A stretch of 64,000 nucleotides of DNA from Nesterenkonia pannonica (GCF_019575955.1 NZ_CP080575.1:1984001-2048000); one strand, 5' to 3'. Shown: positions 24,585 to 35,008, numbered from the stretch's first letter. The notes: a model not told the origin generated them from the letters alone. Translations and numbers: made by a program.

Positions 24585-25923
24585 CTAAGCCTCCTCGGCA
24601 CTCGTCAGACTCGTCTTCTCCAGGCTCTCATTCTGCTCATTGAGCTGCAGATGATCCAGCATATGCGCCATGCGGTCGCGCTTGGTGCGCAGATAGCGCT
24701 CGTTGTGCTCCTGGACGATGCCCGCCGAAGGAACCTGCTCCACGTCGAGCCCGGTCGCGGACAGCGCCTGCACCTTTGCGGGATTGTTGGTGAGGAGCCT
24801 CAGACGTCTGATGCCCGCGGAGTGCAGAATCGCAGCGGCGCCCGTGAAGTCCTCAGCTCCGCGGCAAGGCCGAGCATCTCGTTGGCCTCAACGGTGTCCG
24901 CGCCCTGCTCCTGGAGCTTGTAGGCGCGCATCTTGTTGGCCAGGCCTATGCCTCGCCCCTCGTGCCCCTGAGGTACAGCAGATGACCGCCGTCACGCTCC
25001 AGCTCCTCGAGGGCCGCAGCGAGCTGCGTTCCGCAGTCGCACCGGTGGGAGTGCAGGACGTCGCCGGTGACGCACTCGGAGTGGAGCCTGACCATCGGGT
25101 TCTTCGTGTCCGCGGCATCCGCCGAGAGCAGCATGTGCTCGTGGCCCGTCGCGTGCTCCGTCCACACCTGGGCGGTGAAGATGCCGAAGTCCGTGGGCAG
25201 CATCACCTGCGGCCCCGAGCTGACAAGGCCTGCTGCGGTCTCCGCAGGGGCGTCCCACGCTGCCGCGTGAAGCTCCTGAACAGCATGGGGAGAGGCCGTG
25301 CCCCTCGGTATTCGATGAGGTCAGCGATGCTGATCAGGCAAGCCCGTGCTCATCGGCGAACTCCCGCAGCGCGGGCAGGCGCATCATGGAGCCGTCGTCA
25401 TGCACCATTTCCGCGATGAGCCCCACCTCTGCATGCCCGGAGAGCCTGCACAGATCGACGGTCGCCTCAGTGTGCCCCTCCCGGCCCAGCACGCCCTGGG
25501 CATGTGCCACGAGCGGAAACATGTGCCCCGGCCGCGTGAGGTCGGAGGCGGTCGTCTCAGGGCTTGCGAGCGCCCGCGCGGTGATCGCCCGGTCCTCTGC
25601 GCTGATCCCGGTGGAGACGACTCCGGCAGCGTCGCAGCTGACGGTGTAGGCGGTTCCCTTCGGGTCAGTGTTCTCCGCGACCATCGGCGGAAGCGCCAGG
25701 TGACGGGCGCGCTCGGCCGACATCGGGGCGCAGACGACGCCGGAGGTGTGGCGAACGATGAAGCCCAGCACCTCCGCGGTGGCAGCGGAGGCAGGGAGGA
25801 CGAGGTCGCCCTCGTTCTCCCGATCAGCATCGTCCACCACGACGACTGGGCGCCCGGCCGAGAGCTCGTTGAGAGCCACTCCACCCGGTCCAGAACCGGG
25901 CCGGGAGTGTCAGGCTGGCGCAC
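24585..25923 (-). CDS. ribBA: Bifunctional DHBP synthase / GTP cyclohydrolase II
   Basis: The N-terminal half makes dihydroxybutanone phosphate from ribulose 5-phosphate ([33 protein letters not shown]). The C-terminal half opens GTP ([21 protein letters not shown] split over its zinc cysteines; [19 protein letters not shown]). About 440 residues. The start is uncertain: the GTG at 25921-25923 gives [20 protein letters not shown], but a lost G near 25880 and the unresolved end of ribE blur this junction. Other breaks lie near 25335, 25270, 24965 and 24855. Confidence 0.93.
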
Positions 25924-26579
25924 GGCGGGGATGCCCGCGAGGCCGAGCGGCTCACGCTCGGCGGGTGCTGCGGAGTCGAACGCAAGCATCCGGCGCACAT
26001 ACTTGGCGAGGACGTCCACCTCAATATTCACGCTGCTGCTCAGCTGCAGGAGCCCGAGGGTGGTCTCTGCCAAGGTGGTGGGAATGAGGCCGACTTCGAA
26101 CCACGTCTGGCCCATCGCCTCATCGCTGCCCACCGCTGTGACGGTCAGGAGACGCCGTCGATGGCGACTGAGCCCTTCTCTGCAAGGTACGGCGCGAGCT
26201 TTGCTTAAGCACAGCGAAGCGGTGGCGGCCGTCGTTGCTGTCGCGTTCGGTGAGAGTCCCCACGCCGTCCACGTGGCCCTGACCACGTGTCCGTCCAGCC
26301 TGGCCTCTGCTTACAGGCAGCGCTCAAGGTTGACGCGGTCACCCGGCCCGGACTCCCCGAAGGTCGACCGCTTGAGGGTCTCGGGGATCAGCTCGACGGC
26401 CAGGGTGTCAGCGGTGATGTCCACGGCGGAGACGCACACGCCGTTGACTGCGATGGAACCGCCCAGAGGCAGGTCTGCTACGTGCCCGGGGCTTCGATGA
26501 CGAGGCGCTCAACGCCTCTGACGGGCTCGGGCGTCCGCTCAAGGACGGTTCCGAGGCCGGTGATGATGCCGGTGAACAA
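25924..26579 (-). CDS. ribE: Riboflavin synthase alpha chain
   Basis: This enzyme dismutates two lumazines to riboflavin. It has two similar barrels: MFTGIITGLGTV with VNGVCVSAVDI, and LDGHVVQGHVDGVG with IDGVSLTVTAVG. The start is TTG at 26577-26579, directly after the ribD TAG; either a rare start or a misread ATG. Two GCCGGC sites are corrupted, 26309-26314 (false stop in CLPAEARLDG) and 26203-26210 (GCTTAAGC, in RFAVPAKLAP). Breaks also lie near 26490, 26265 and 26160. No stop is visible before the ribBA frame, so the 3' end given is only a boundary. Confidence 0.9.
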
Positions 26580-27674
26580 CTACTGGGCTCCCTTCGGGGT
26601 GAGGTGAAGGCAGACGTCGTCCCCATCACAGTGACGGGGCCCCATCTGCGGGGTCGAGGCCGTATCGGGGCGCATCCGTCAAGGTCTCAACGCCGATGCT
26701 GCCGAGGGTGTTCCGGGCCGAGCCGTCCTGTCCGGTGCCGATGAGCACGGGTGCCACGTAGGCGAAGATCTCGTCGACGAGATCTGCGGCGACGAACGCC
26801 GAGAGCACGGACTGGCCGCCCTCGACCAGGACATGCCGCACTGGAAAGCCGTTGTGCTGGGCCGACGCCAGAGTCAGGAGCGCCTCGAAGGGGTCCCTGG
26901 TGCGCAGCTGGGCCCACCTGTCGCCTTCGGGACGCCCCTGTGTGAGCTTGGCACCCGGCGCCAGTTCGCGGCGGCCCATGACGCAGCGCAGAGGCTGGGT
27001 CTCAGCGAGTTCTCCGTCCGGCGTGCGCGCCGTCAGCCTCGGATCGTCGACCTGAGCAGTGTTGGTTCCGACCAGAATGGCATCGATGCGCTGTCTGATG
27101 GTGTGCGTGTGCGTACGGGATTCGGGCCCGGTGATCCATTGGCTCGTGCCGTCCGCAGCGGCGATGCGCGCATCCAGGGACTGCGCGAGGTGCACCGTGA
27201 CGAACGGCCTCCCTGCTTCTGGGCTGCGGTCCATCGGTGGTTGAGCGCCTCGGCGTCAGCGGCCATCACGCCCGCGACGACGCTGACCCCGGCCTCGGTG
27301 AGAATATCTGCGCCGCCTGTGTTGGCGGTGGGGTCCTTCGCCCCGTACACCAGCTGACCGATGCCGACCTCGTGGATCAGCTGGGTGCACGCTGGTGTTC
27401 GGCCGTAATTGCGGCAGGGCTCCAGGGTGCTGTAGAGCGTCGTTCCGCTGAAGTCGCTGATTCCGCTGCTCTGTGCCCTGGCGATGCAGTCCCGTTCGGC
27501 ATGCAGACTGCCGGCGCCTCGGTGGTGGCCTACGGACAGCACCGCTCCTCTGCTGTCCGTCAGCACAGCTCCTACAAGCGGGTTCGCTCCTCGATGGCCC
27601 TGCAGGGCGGCGTCGAGCGCCTGCTGCATGAAGGGCTCGTGGGCGTGGTGCGGGGCGGTGCCCAATGCGCGCAT
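26580..27674 (-). CDS. ribD: Bifunctional riboflavin deaminase / reductase
   Basis: RibD deaminates and then reduces the pyrimidine intermediate of riboflavin synthesis. The deaminase zinc site is HAERDC and LEPCRNYGRTPAC; the reductase part begins RPFVTVHLAQSLDARIA and includes HVLVEGGQSVLSAF. About 364 residues. An ATG at 27693-27695 exists but lies inside the FMN riboswitch, so I prefer the ATG at 27672-27674 or the TTG at 27663-27665, which is 9 bases after AAGGAG. Breaks: lost G near 27225, lost C and G near 26640 and 26628. The corrected tail is APVTVMGDDVCLHLTPKGAQ. Confidence 0.93.
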
Positions 27675-27687
27675 CTCCTTCTGTGCC

Positions 27688-27802
27688 ACTCCCATCCAGA
27701 CTCTGACTGTCGGTGCTGGAGTTTCACCAGCTCAGCCTCCTGGACAGGAGGGTCGCGGACTGTCACCGCCGGTTCGGACTTTCACCGATCCCGTAGCACG
27801 TG
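27688..27802 (-). promoter_or_regulatory. FMN riboswitch (RFN element)
   Basis: On the minus strand the conserved RFN cores appear in order: GGTGAAAGTCCGAACCGGCG, GTGACAGTCCGCGACCC, a variable hairpin CCTCCTGTCCAGGAGG, GGTGAAACTCCAGCACCGAC and AGTCTGGATGGGAG. The last element is followed by AGAAGGAG, the ribosome site of ribD. FMN binding is expected to hide that site or end transcription. It controls the rib operon and possibly the his and trp genes downstream. Confidence 0.93.
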
Positions 27803-27825
27803 GGGACTATCCTGCCACAGACGCA

Positions 27826-27860
27826 GCGAAGCCCCGAAGTCGGGGACTTCGGGGCTTCGC
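27826..27860 (-). terminator. Strong hairpin between tRNA cluster and riboswitch
   Basis: GCGAAGCCCCGAAGT and ACTTCGGGGCTTCGC form a perfect 15-bp stem around a 5-base loop. It lies just after tRNA-Gly on the minus strand and probably ends the tRNA transcript before the rib leader. Confidence 0.75.
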
Positions 27861-27871
27861 CTCTTCGCAGA

Positions 27872-27944
27872 GCGGATGACGAGATTCGAACTCGCGACCC
27901 TCACCATGGCAAGGTGATGCTCTAGCCAGCTGAGCTACATCCGC
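27872..27944 (-). tRNA. tRNA-Gly (anticodon GCC), copy 1
   Basis: A 73-base class I tRNA with the acceptor GCGGATG/CATCCGC and the loop TTGCCAT between TCACC and GGTGA. CCA is not encoded. Identical to the copy at 28283-28355. Confidence 0.97.
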
Positions 27945-27976
27945 ATCATGCGGCTCGAGGCCTTAGCCTCGTGCCG

Positions 27977-28048
27977 TGCGCGATACTGGGATCGAACCAG
28001 TGACCTCTTCCGTGTCAGGGAAGCGCGCTACCGCTGCGCCAATCGCGC
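27977..28048 (-). tRNA. tRNA-Val (anticodon GAC)
   Basis: Class I tRNA with acceptor GCGCGAT/ATCGCGC, anticodon stem CTTCC/GGAAG and loop CTGACAC. CCA is not encoded. Confidence 0.96.
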
Positions 28049-28080
28049 CTTCATCAGGCTGAGCCAGTGTACTAGCTCCG

Positions 28081-28151
28081 AGGTGGGGACGGGAATCGAA
28101 CCCGCATTGACGGTTTTGCAGACCGTTGCCTAACCACTCGGCCACCCCACC
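28081..28151 (-). tRNA. tRNA-Cys (anticodon GCA)
   Basis: Class I tRNA with acceptor GGTGGGG/CCCCACC, anticodon stem ACGGT/ACCGT and loop CTGCAAA. CCA is not encoded. Confidence 0.96.
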
Positions 28152-28282
28152 CTGCTTCGGGCGTGGGACGCCCGTCCCAACCCAGTGGACTCTCACTCCC
28201 ACCGGGCCGCGGAGACAAGCCCCACGGTGAATCAGCAGCCGACTGCATCGGCCACTTCGCATCAGCCGAAGCTGATATGCGA
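28152..28282. other. Spacer between tRNA-Cys and second tRNA-Gly
   Basis: About 130 bases with no convincing gene. It holds a short GGGCGTGGGACGCCC hairpin after tRNA-Cys and a CATCAGCCGAAGCTGATATG stem-loop next to the second tRNA-Gly, which are probably processing or termination structures. Confidence 0.4.
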
Positions 28283-28355
28283 GCGGATGACGAGATTCGA
28301 ACTCGCGACCCTCACCATGGCAAGGTGATGCTCTAGCCAGCTGAGCTACATCCGC
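28283..28355 (-). tRNA. tRNA-Gly (anticodon GCC), copy 2
   Basis: Same 73-base sequence as the copy at 27872-27944, first gene of the minus-strand Gly-Cys-Val-Gly cluster. Confidence 0.97.
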
Positions 28356-28475
28356 ACATCGGTCGAACTCAAGGTTCCCCGCGTTCCGACGACATGACAC
28401 TTTAACCCAAGCTTACCAGGTCGTCCAGTTGAACGGCTCCCAGCATGTCTGACCGACGTGGCAGACTCGTGGGCC

Positions 28476-29308
28476 ATGACTGATCCTGCGTTGGCGCACA
28501 GCACAGAGTTCGGCCGCATGTACTCGCGGTCCCTCAACTCCCCGCCCGAAGTCCCTCGATCACCACGGTCATAGGCCAAGAGGCCAAGGACCTGACCGGG
28601 TGGGCTTACCACATGGCCGCAACGGCCCTGGCGCAGGACGCTCAGCTGGCCGCCTGCGTGGGGAGTCCCGGCGAGCTGCGTCGCCTGGCGCGCAATGCCT
28701 CTTCCGCCGCAGAGCGATTCCGTGACGACGCTGCCGCACGGGGGACCGCGTCCACAGCTACGCGGAGCACGTGGCTCTGGCGATGCTCGGTGAGCCCGGG
28801 GCCGACCTCGACGGTGCTCACCGTCTCCTTGAGGAGCACGGTGAGACGGCCTTCGCCGACCGGTTCGACGAATGGTGGGACATGTACGGAGTCAGGCCCG
28901 TTGCGGCTGAGGTCACCGTCTGGAATCACCAGGTCGGCTACGCGGGGACACTGGACCTGGTTGCAGAGATCGGCGGCCGCCTGTGCCTGATCGACTTCAA
29001 GACCAAGGGCCTGACGCGCGAGGGACGGGCCAAGCCGCTCAGCGACTCGGTGGTCATGCAGCTGGTGGCAGGTCTTCGCGCAGAGGAGGAGCTCGTCGAT
29101 GCCGCAGCCGGCACCTGGAAGCCCTGGCCGCACCGCGAGCGGGAGACCGGCAGCGAGGCGCTGCTGCTCGCGGTGGCCATATCGGAGGCCGAGACGGTGG
29201 TCCACCAGGCTTCCTGACCATCTTGCCGCGCACTGGCGAAAGTTCTGGGCCCTCAGGCAGGCGTGGGAGCACTCCAGACAGGCGGCAGAAGCTGGGAGGC
29301 CGCTCTGA
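28476..29308 (+). CDS. PD-(D/E)XK nuclease-like protein
   Basis: About 277 residues. The segment GYAGTLDLVAEIGGRLCLIDFKTK has the D...D-x-K pattern of the PD-(D/E)XK nuclease superfamily (Cas4/RecB-like), and MVMQLVAGLRAEEELV resembles the following QxxxY helix. No iron-sulphur cysteines are seen. The ATG is at 28476-28478. The frame breaks near 28556, 28747 and 29205; the corrected end is WEHSRQAAEAGRPL. GCTTACC at about 28594 probably hides GCCGGCC. This gene next to the tRNA Gly-Cys-Val cluster is also seen in relatives from memory. The cellular role is unknown. Confidence 0.75.
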
Positions 29309-29395
29309 CCCTTGGGCCCACCCCGTCGAGCTCCGCGAGCGAGCCTCCGGAGGCCACGGATGAGCCGCGCGCCTCGGCCTGCGTAGAATGCAGCC

Positions 29396-29630
29396 ATGGC
29401 TTCTCGTGGTGTCGACGGTCCGCAGAAGGATCCGGGCTGGCCCTGGTTCTGACGATTCTGGGCTTCTTCTTCGTGGCAGGGCTCCAGTACTTCTACATCG
29501 GGAAGTACATCAAGGGGATCCTCTTCCTGCTGACGATCGGCTTCTTCTACGTCGGCACGATCATTTCCTCTTCACGATCACCTCCGCGACACGGCAGGTG
29601 AACCGCGACCGGGCATTGGGCCTCCGGTGA
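29396..29630 (+). CDS. TM2-domain membrane protein
   Basis: A 77-residue protein with two helices: LVLTILGFFFVAGLQYFYIG, with the polar turn GKYIKG, then ILFLLTIGFFYVGTIISLF. This is the TM2 fold. It starts MASRGVDGPQKDPG at 29396-29398 and ends RDRALGLR. Bases are lost near 29446 and 29567. Function unknown; it faces the response regulator tail to tail. Confidence 0.8.
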
Positions 29631-29685
29631 TTCGGCAGACCTGAGGGTCCTGAGCGGTCGCTGCAGGCCCCGCTGCTTCGCCTCC

Positions 29686-30371
29686 CTAGTCTCCGGGCCT
29701 GACCAGGCCCGCCTCGTACGCGGCGACGACGGCCTGGGTGCGATCCTCAGATCCAGCTTCCTGAGAATTCTGGAGACGTGCGTCTTCACCGTCTGCTCGG
29801 CGAGGAACAGATCCTCGGCGATCTCCCTGTTGGAGCGGCCGCGCGCCACCAGGCGCAGCACATCGGACTCCTGTTCGGTGAGCACCTCGAGGGCGTGCTC
29901 ACCGAACGGTGAGCTGACCGGCCTCGCTGCATAGTCGGCGATGAGGGTGCGCGTGATCTTCGGGGAGAGCAGCGATTCACCTTCGGCGACCACGCGAACC
30001 GCATGGATGAGCTCGTCGGGGGCAGCATCCTTGAGGAGGAACCCGCTCGCCCCAGCCCGCAGCGCGCCGAAGACGTATTCGTCAGCATCGAAAGTGGTGA
30101 GCATGAGGATTCTCGGCGCATCTCCAGGCATACTGAGGACCGCACGCGTCGCGTCGAGCCCATTGACCTGAGGCATCCGAATGTCCATCAGCACGACGTC
30201 AGGCCGAGTGCGCCGTACAACGTCGGTGATGCTTACGCCGTCCTCGGCCGTCCCCACCACATCTATATCCTCCTGAGCATCCAGCAGGGCTGCGAAGCCT
30301 GCGCGGATCATGGACTGATCGTCCACAATGAGGACACGTACAGCAGAGGAGGCAGAACCGGTGGCAGGCAC
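29686..30371 (-). CDS. NarL/LuxR-family response regulator, DesR-like
   Basis: About 228 residues. The receiver domain has VRVLIVDDQSMIRAG at residue 11, the phospho-acceptor in VVLMDIRMPQVNG and the Lys in FLLKDAAPDEL. The C-terminal helix-turn-helix reads LTEQESDVLRLVARGRSNREIAEDLFLAEQTVKTHVSRIL, given here as known LuxR blocks LTEQESDVL, GRSNREIAE and TVKTHVSRIL. The GTG start is at 30369-30371. A break near 29747 hides the true end AYEAGLVRPGD. GTAAGC at about 30234 probably stands for GCCGGC (EDGAGI). It probably pairs with the divergent kinase and may control the desaturase. Confidence 0.9.
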
Positions 30372-31669
30372 AGCTACAAGCTACCCCACCCATCAGGGAG
30401 CTGATCAGCAGCAGCCCCGGGCCCTCACCGGCGCCCGGGTGATCCTGTCGGGCCGTCGTGTTCTGCACATGAGCCTCTACGCGTGGATCGGCGTCATCGC
30501 GGCGGCGACCGCTCTCCTCGCGGTCGGATGGCCGGTGGTCGCCGCGGTCTACTCCTCAACGCCGCCCTGACCATGGCCCTCGTGGCGGCCCACTGCACCG
30601 CAGTCGTGCTGACGCTGCGATGGCCCGCCGCAGGCCTCCCCTCTCGCTGGCCGCAGGAACGGGCCTGATGATCGCCACCGCCGGTGCGGGCGTCATCGTG
30701 TGGCCCTGGCCCGTGACCGCCATCGTCACGCAGTGCGCTGTGCTGGGCGTAGCAGCACTCTCCTGGCCTTGGATATGGTCTGCCGCCGGGTGGCTGGGAG
30801 GATCCTTCATGACGGCGACCGCCCTCATCTGGGCCTCACCGGAGCTGCCGACCGGCGCACTGAGCAGCGGAATCGTCTTCAGCGCCGTGACGGCCGGGAC
30901 GGTCGCTGCCGCATCTCGCTGAGGCTGTGGATCCTCAGCGCCGGGCGCGTCGAAGCGGCCGAGGCCAGCAGCGCGCAGCAGGATCGGCGGCGGCAGGAGC
31001 TCGAAGAGCGCAACCGGATCGCCAGAGAGCTGCACGATGTCGTCGCCCACAGCATGTCCGTGATCAGTGTGCAGGCGAGCACGGCCCCATACCGGAACCC
31101 GCAGGTGGACGAGGTCTCACGCCAGGAGTTCGCCGACATCGCAGCATCGTCTCGCCAGGCGCTCAGTGAGATGCGCAGCCTGCTGAGCATTCTGCGCGAT
31201 GAATCGGAGGCGCCGACCGCACCCGAGCCGGGCATCGAGGACATCGACGCCCTGATCGAGAGCACGCGGGCCTCGGGAGCGCCCATCGACTACTGGGGCC
31301 TGACCGAGCCGACGAGGCAGCGACGCTCGCGCGCGCGAGTCCGGCGACAGGTCTCGCCGCATACCGCATCGTCCAGGAGGCGCTGAGCAACGCCGTCCGC
31401 CACGCACCTGAGGCCGCCATCACCGTGCGGCTGAGCCCGTGCCAGGTGGGCGGACGGCCCGGGGTGCAGGTGGCGGTCGAGAACGAGCCTGCGCCTTCAG
31501 GCCTCCTGCCCTCCGCGCCCGGAGCTCGGCGCGGTCTGAACGGAATGCGTGAGCGCGCGACGGCGGTCGGCGGCAGCTCTGCGGCGGCCCCCACGCGCTC
31601 AGGGGCTTCCTGGTGTGCGCGGATCTGCCTCTCGAGCCCCGCCAGGATGCCCAGCCCCTACCGGGGTAG
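30361..31669 (+). CDS. Membrane sensor histidine kinase, DesK-like
   Basis: The N-terminal half holds about five hydrophobic helices (for example YAWIGVIAAATALLAVGW and LMIATAGAGVIVWPWPV). The HisKA_3 box RNRIARELHDVVAHSMSVI carries the phosphorylated histidine, and the ATPase part has YRIVQEALSNAVRHAP and LNGMRERATAVGG. About 435 residues when read from the GTG at 30361; the ATG at 30469-30471 is also possible and would avoid overlap with the regulator. Breaks lie near 30555, 30640, 30922, 31318 and 31578. The corrected tail is EPRQDAQPLPG. Its position next to a desaturase suggests a membrane-fluidity sensor (inference). Confidence 0.85.
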
Positions 31670-31730
31670 GGGGTCAGGTTGGCTCCGACGGGGACGCGCG
31701 GAGCTGCGGCAGGGACATAGCATAAGCGGT

Positions 31731-32871
31731 ATGACGATCACTGATGAGACGCGCGCGGATGCGCCCCGGCACCAGGCCGCACCTCTCGCCGGTCGGAGCG
31801 GCGCACAGCCGCGGGCAGCCACTCCGCCCGCAGCCAGCAGACCAAGGACTTCTTCGAGCTCTCCAATAAGGTCAAAGAGGCAGGGCTGATGGACCGGCGC
31901 GCGCAGGCCTACATCGGGCGCGTCATCGCATTGGTCCTCGCCTTCGCCGGAGTAGGCGTCATGCTGGTCATGCTGGGCGAATCATGGTGGCAGCTGCTGA
32001 CGGCAGTCGTCTTCGGCGTCCTCTTCACTCAGGTCGCGTTCCTGTCGCACGACGCAGCCCACCAGCAGGTCTTCTCCAACGGTCGCCGCAACGAATGGCT
32101 GTCGCGCATCATCGGCAACGGCATTGTGGGACTCTCCTACGCATGGTGGGCCAAGAAGCACGGCAAGCACCACGCCAACCCGAACACCGTCGGCAAGGAC
32201 GGTGACATCGAACCGGGCTTCATCGCGTTCATCCCCGAAGATGCTGAGAAGCGCACCGGCTTTGCGGCCTGGTTCGCCCGGCGACAGGGCTGGATGCTCT
32301 TCCCGCTGCTGACCATGTTCGGCTGGGCGCTGCACGTGAGCGCCGTCGATGCTGTGATTCGCGCCACGAAGGTCAAGCATCGCGGGACCGAGGCGGCCCT
32401 CCTGGCAGTGCGCCTCATCGGCTTCCCACTCCTGGTGATCTGGGCTATGGGCCCACTGGTGGGACTGGCCTTCATCGCAGTGCAGGTCGCCGTGTTCGGC
32501 GTGTACATGGGAGCAAGCTTCGCCCCCAACCACAAGGGCATGCCGGTGATCCCCAAAGACTCAAAGGTTGACTTCCTGCAGCGACAGATCCTGACCGCAC
32601 GGAACATTCGAGGTGGGCGCCTCATCGACTGGGGCATGGGCGGCCTGAACTTCCAGATCGAGCACCACATCTTCCCCGCATGCCCAGCCCCAACCTCCAC
32701 AAGGTCAAGCCCATCGTGGAGGAGTTCTGCGCCGAGAAGCAGATCCCCTACGCCGAGACCGGACTCATCGAGTCATACGGAATCGTCATCCGCTACCTCA
32801 ACGATGTGGGGCTCGGACAGGCCGACCCGATGGACTGCCCCATCATCGCCCAGTACCGCACCCGCGGCTGA
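31731..32871 (+). CDS. Fatty-acid desaturase
   Basis: A membrane di-iron desaturase of about 380 residues. The three histidine boxes are HDAAHQQ, HGKHHANPN and QIEHHIFP, with hydrophobic pairs between them (IALVLAFAGVGVMLVML, LLTAVVFGVLF). The glutamine in the last box is typical of acyl-lipid or front-end-like enzymes; I cannot assign the bond position. ATG at 31731-31733. Two breaks, near 31797 and 32683, are single lost bases. It lies 61 bases after the DesK-like kinase, in the same direction. Confidence 0.92.
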
Positions 32872-32896
32872 GACTCGGAGGCTCAGGCGGGGATGC

Positions 32897-33708
32897 CTAT
32901 GCGCCGCTCCGCCGGGCCGTGAAGAAGACCCGTCGGAACGGAAGCACCGTCCCGATCGCACTGCGCGGGTACGCCTGCCGCAGCGCCTCTTTGTACTCCG
33001 CGACGAACCGCTCACGAAGGCTGCCCTCCAGCTGATCCAGCACGGGCCTCGCCCCGGTGGACGATATCCATTCGAAGACCGGGTCCTCACCCTGAAGGAC
33101 GTGGCAGTACGTGGTCTCCCACGCCTCGGCCTCCCAGCCGTGCTGGGCAAGGTCGAAGAGATACTCCTCAGGCGAAGCCGTGGGTCTGATCAGCTGCGAC
33201 ATGTCCACGGCTGCGCGGTAGGGCACAGCTGAGGCCATCTCATAGAGAAGCCGATGGCTCGGATTCGAGAAGTTCCCGGAACCTGGACTGCCAGGGTGCC
33301 CCCGGTGCAACCAGCTCCATCAGCTGCGGAAGCAGCTCGCGATGCTCAGGGACCCAGTGCAGGGCAGCGTTGGAGACCAGCACGTCGGTTAGGCTCGCCG
33401 TCGGGGAGGTGTGTCCGCCCGACGTCGCGAATATCCGCCTCCACGAATGACATCTGTGCATCGTCCGAGGCCTCGCGGGCCCGCGCGAGCATGTCCGGGC
33501 TGGAATCGATGCCGGTGATCAGCGCATCCGGCCACGCCGCCCTCAGGATGGGCAGCCCGTTGCCCGGACCGCACCCAAGGTCCACCACCCGGGACGCACC
33601 GGGCACCCGCGCTCGGGAGATGAGGTCGATGAGCGGCTGGGTACGTTCTGAGGCGTACGCGAGGTATGCGGAGGGCTGCCATGCGGACTGCTTCACCATG
33701 CGGCGCAC
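32897..33708 (-). CDS. tam: Trans-aconitate 2-methyltransferase-like enzyme
   Basis: SAM-dependent methyltransferase of about 270 residues. VVDLGCGPGNGLPIL is the SAM-binding loop, followed by ITGIDSSPDML and VSNAALHWVPEH. The tail WETTYCHVLQGEDPVFEWISSTG, shown in part as YCHVLQGEDPV and EWISSTG, is characteristic of Tam. GCCGGC is corrupted at 33388-33394 (gttaggc), hiding the expected EPADVLVSNAAL, and a base is lost near 33297. The start could be the ATG at 33708 or the one nine bases later. Confidence 0.85.
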
Positions 33709-33782
33709 ATTACTACGTGAGCCCTCCAGCCGAGGGTCGACCGTCTCTGGCGTCGGCGGCCGACCGGCTCTAGGCTCGGCTC

Positions 33783-34327
33783 ATGGTGAAGCCTCAGAGC
33801 ACGTCTGGGATCGAGCAGGCCAGCGGCATCGCTTGGACAGAATGGGTCGCGCTCCTCGACGAGGCCGGGGCCGCACAGCTCCCCACGCTGAGATTGCGAA
33901 GATCACATTCGAGCGCATGCCGGAGCATATGGCCTCGCGCGGCTGGTGGGCTCAGGGCGCCGCGATCGCGTACGAGCATGAGAGGGGTCTGCGCGTTCCG
34001 GGGCAGTCCCACACCGGGGACTTCAGCGCCTCGGCCTCGAAGACCGTCCACGGGGATAAGGACGCCGCCCTCGCACGGCTCCTCGAGGTGGTGGCAGGCA
34101 TGCAGGAGTTCGGAGGGGTCCCGGCGGAGGAGCGGCCCACCGCATCGTCAACCGACACGTGGCGCTACTGGCGCGTGAAGCTGGCCGACGGCACCCGCGC
34201 CGACGTCACCATCAGCGAGAAGTCGCCCGGAAAGGCCGTCGTGGCGGTCCAGCACAGCAGGCTGCCGACCCAGGATGAGATTCCCCGATGGAAGTCGTTC
34301 TGGAAGGAGCTCCTCGCTCAGTTCTGA
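33783..34327 (+). CDS. DUF4287-type protein
   Basis: About 182 residues. The N-terminal part (TSGIEQASGIAWTEWVALLD, SRGWWAQGAAIAYEHERGLR) resembles DUF4287. The C-terminal part (KLADGTRADVTISEKSPGK, SFWKELLAQF) resembles the AHSA1/SRPBCC-like tail that often accompanies it. The function is unknown. A base is lost near 33888. The 3' end overlaps the convergent DUF1275 gene by 10 bases. Confidence 0.7.
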
Positions 34328-35008
34328 GGGCGGCGCAGACCCACAGCGGCCGCACAGGCCAGCAGTCCCAGAACAGCGATCCACACCGCCCACAGGTCCC
34401 ACGCCAGGTAGCAGACCGCCCCGGCCGCAGAGCCTGCCGCGATGGACGACCAGAGCGCCGCGTAGCGCAGCCACACCGTGTTCGGGCGGCCCTGCAGCAG
34501 GGCCGCGAAATGCTGGGCGGCCTTGACCAGCGCGCCAGTCATGTATGTGAGCCCCACACTGACCTCACCCCCGCGGGTGAAGGTCGCATTCACCGCACCC
34601 ATCGCGGCGGCGATCAGGGAGCCACCGCGAACCACCAGCCCTCCCCATGGCCCAGCCGAAACAGGCTGCCGCACACCGCAGCGAGCGTCAGCACCGCAGC
34701 GGCAAGCCACATGGCTCGCAGCTGAGGCTGGACCGCCGTGCCGTCACGCGCAGCCGCGCCTCCCCACGGTGCGACACCACGGACGCCAGCACCACGCCGA
34801 ACACGAAGGCAAGGACGAGCCCCAGAGCACGCGCCCATCCCAGGAGATCGCCCGAGGCAAGATCCGCCGCAGCGCGAGTGGAGTTCCCCGACATGAAGGA
34901 GACGAAGTAGCCGCCCAGGTGGATGAACCCCACCCCGTCCACGAAGCCTGCCCCTGCTGTGATCCCGCAGGCGAGCCCCAGCTGCCCGCGCGTCAGCCGC
35001 TCAGCCAC
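34318..35008 (-). CDS. YoaK-type (DUF1275) membrane protein
   Basis: About 229 residues with six or more helices. The N-terminal GITAGAGFVDGVGFIHLGGYF and FVSFMSGNSTRAA are the family signature, and AVNATFTRGGEVSVGLTYMTG is the repeat-like second half. Proposed to be a transporter, substrate unknown. Breaks lie near 34740 and 34620. It starts MAERLTRGQLG and lies upstream of nothing else on this strand until glpX ends at 35045. Confidence 0.85.

Noticed and set aside
27872..28355. Two identical tRNA-Gly genes as attachment-site duplication
   Set aside because: No integrase or foreign DNA lies between them; only tRNA-Val and tRNA-Cys. A simple tRNA array duplication explains it.
28476..29308. 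A Cas4-like gene suggesting a CRISPR locus
   Set aside because: There are no repeats, no other cas genes and no cluster cysteines; only the general nuclease fold is supported.
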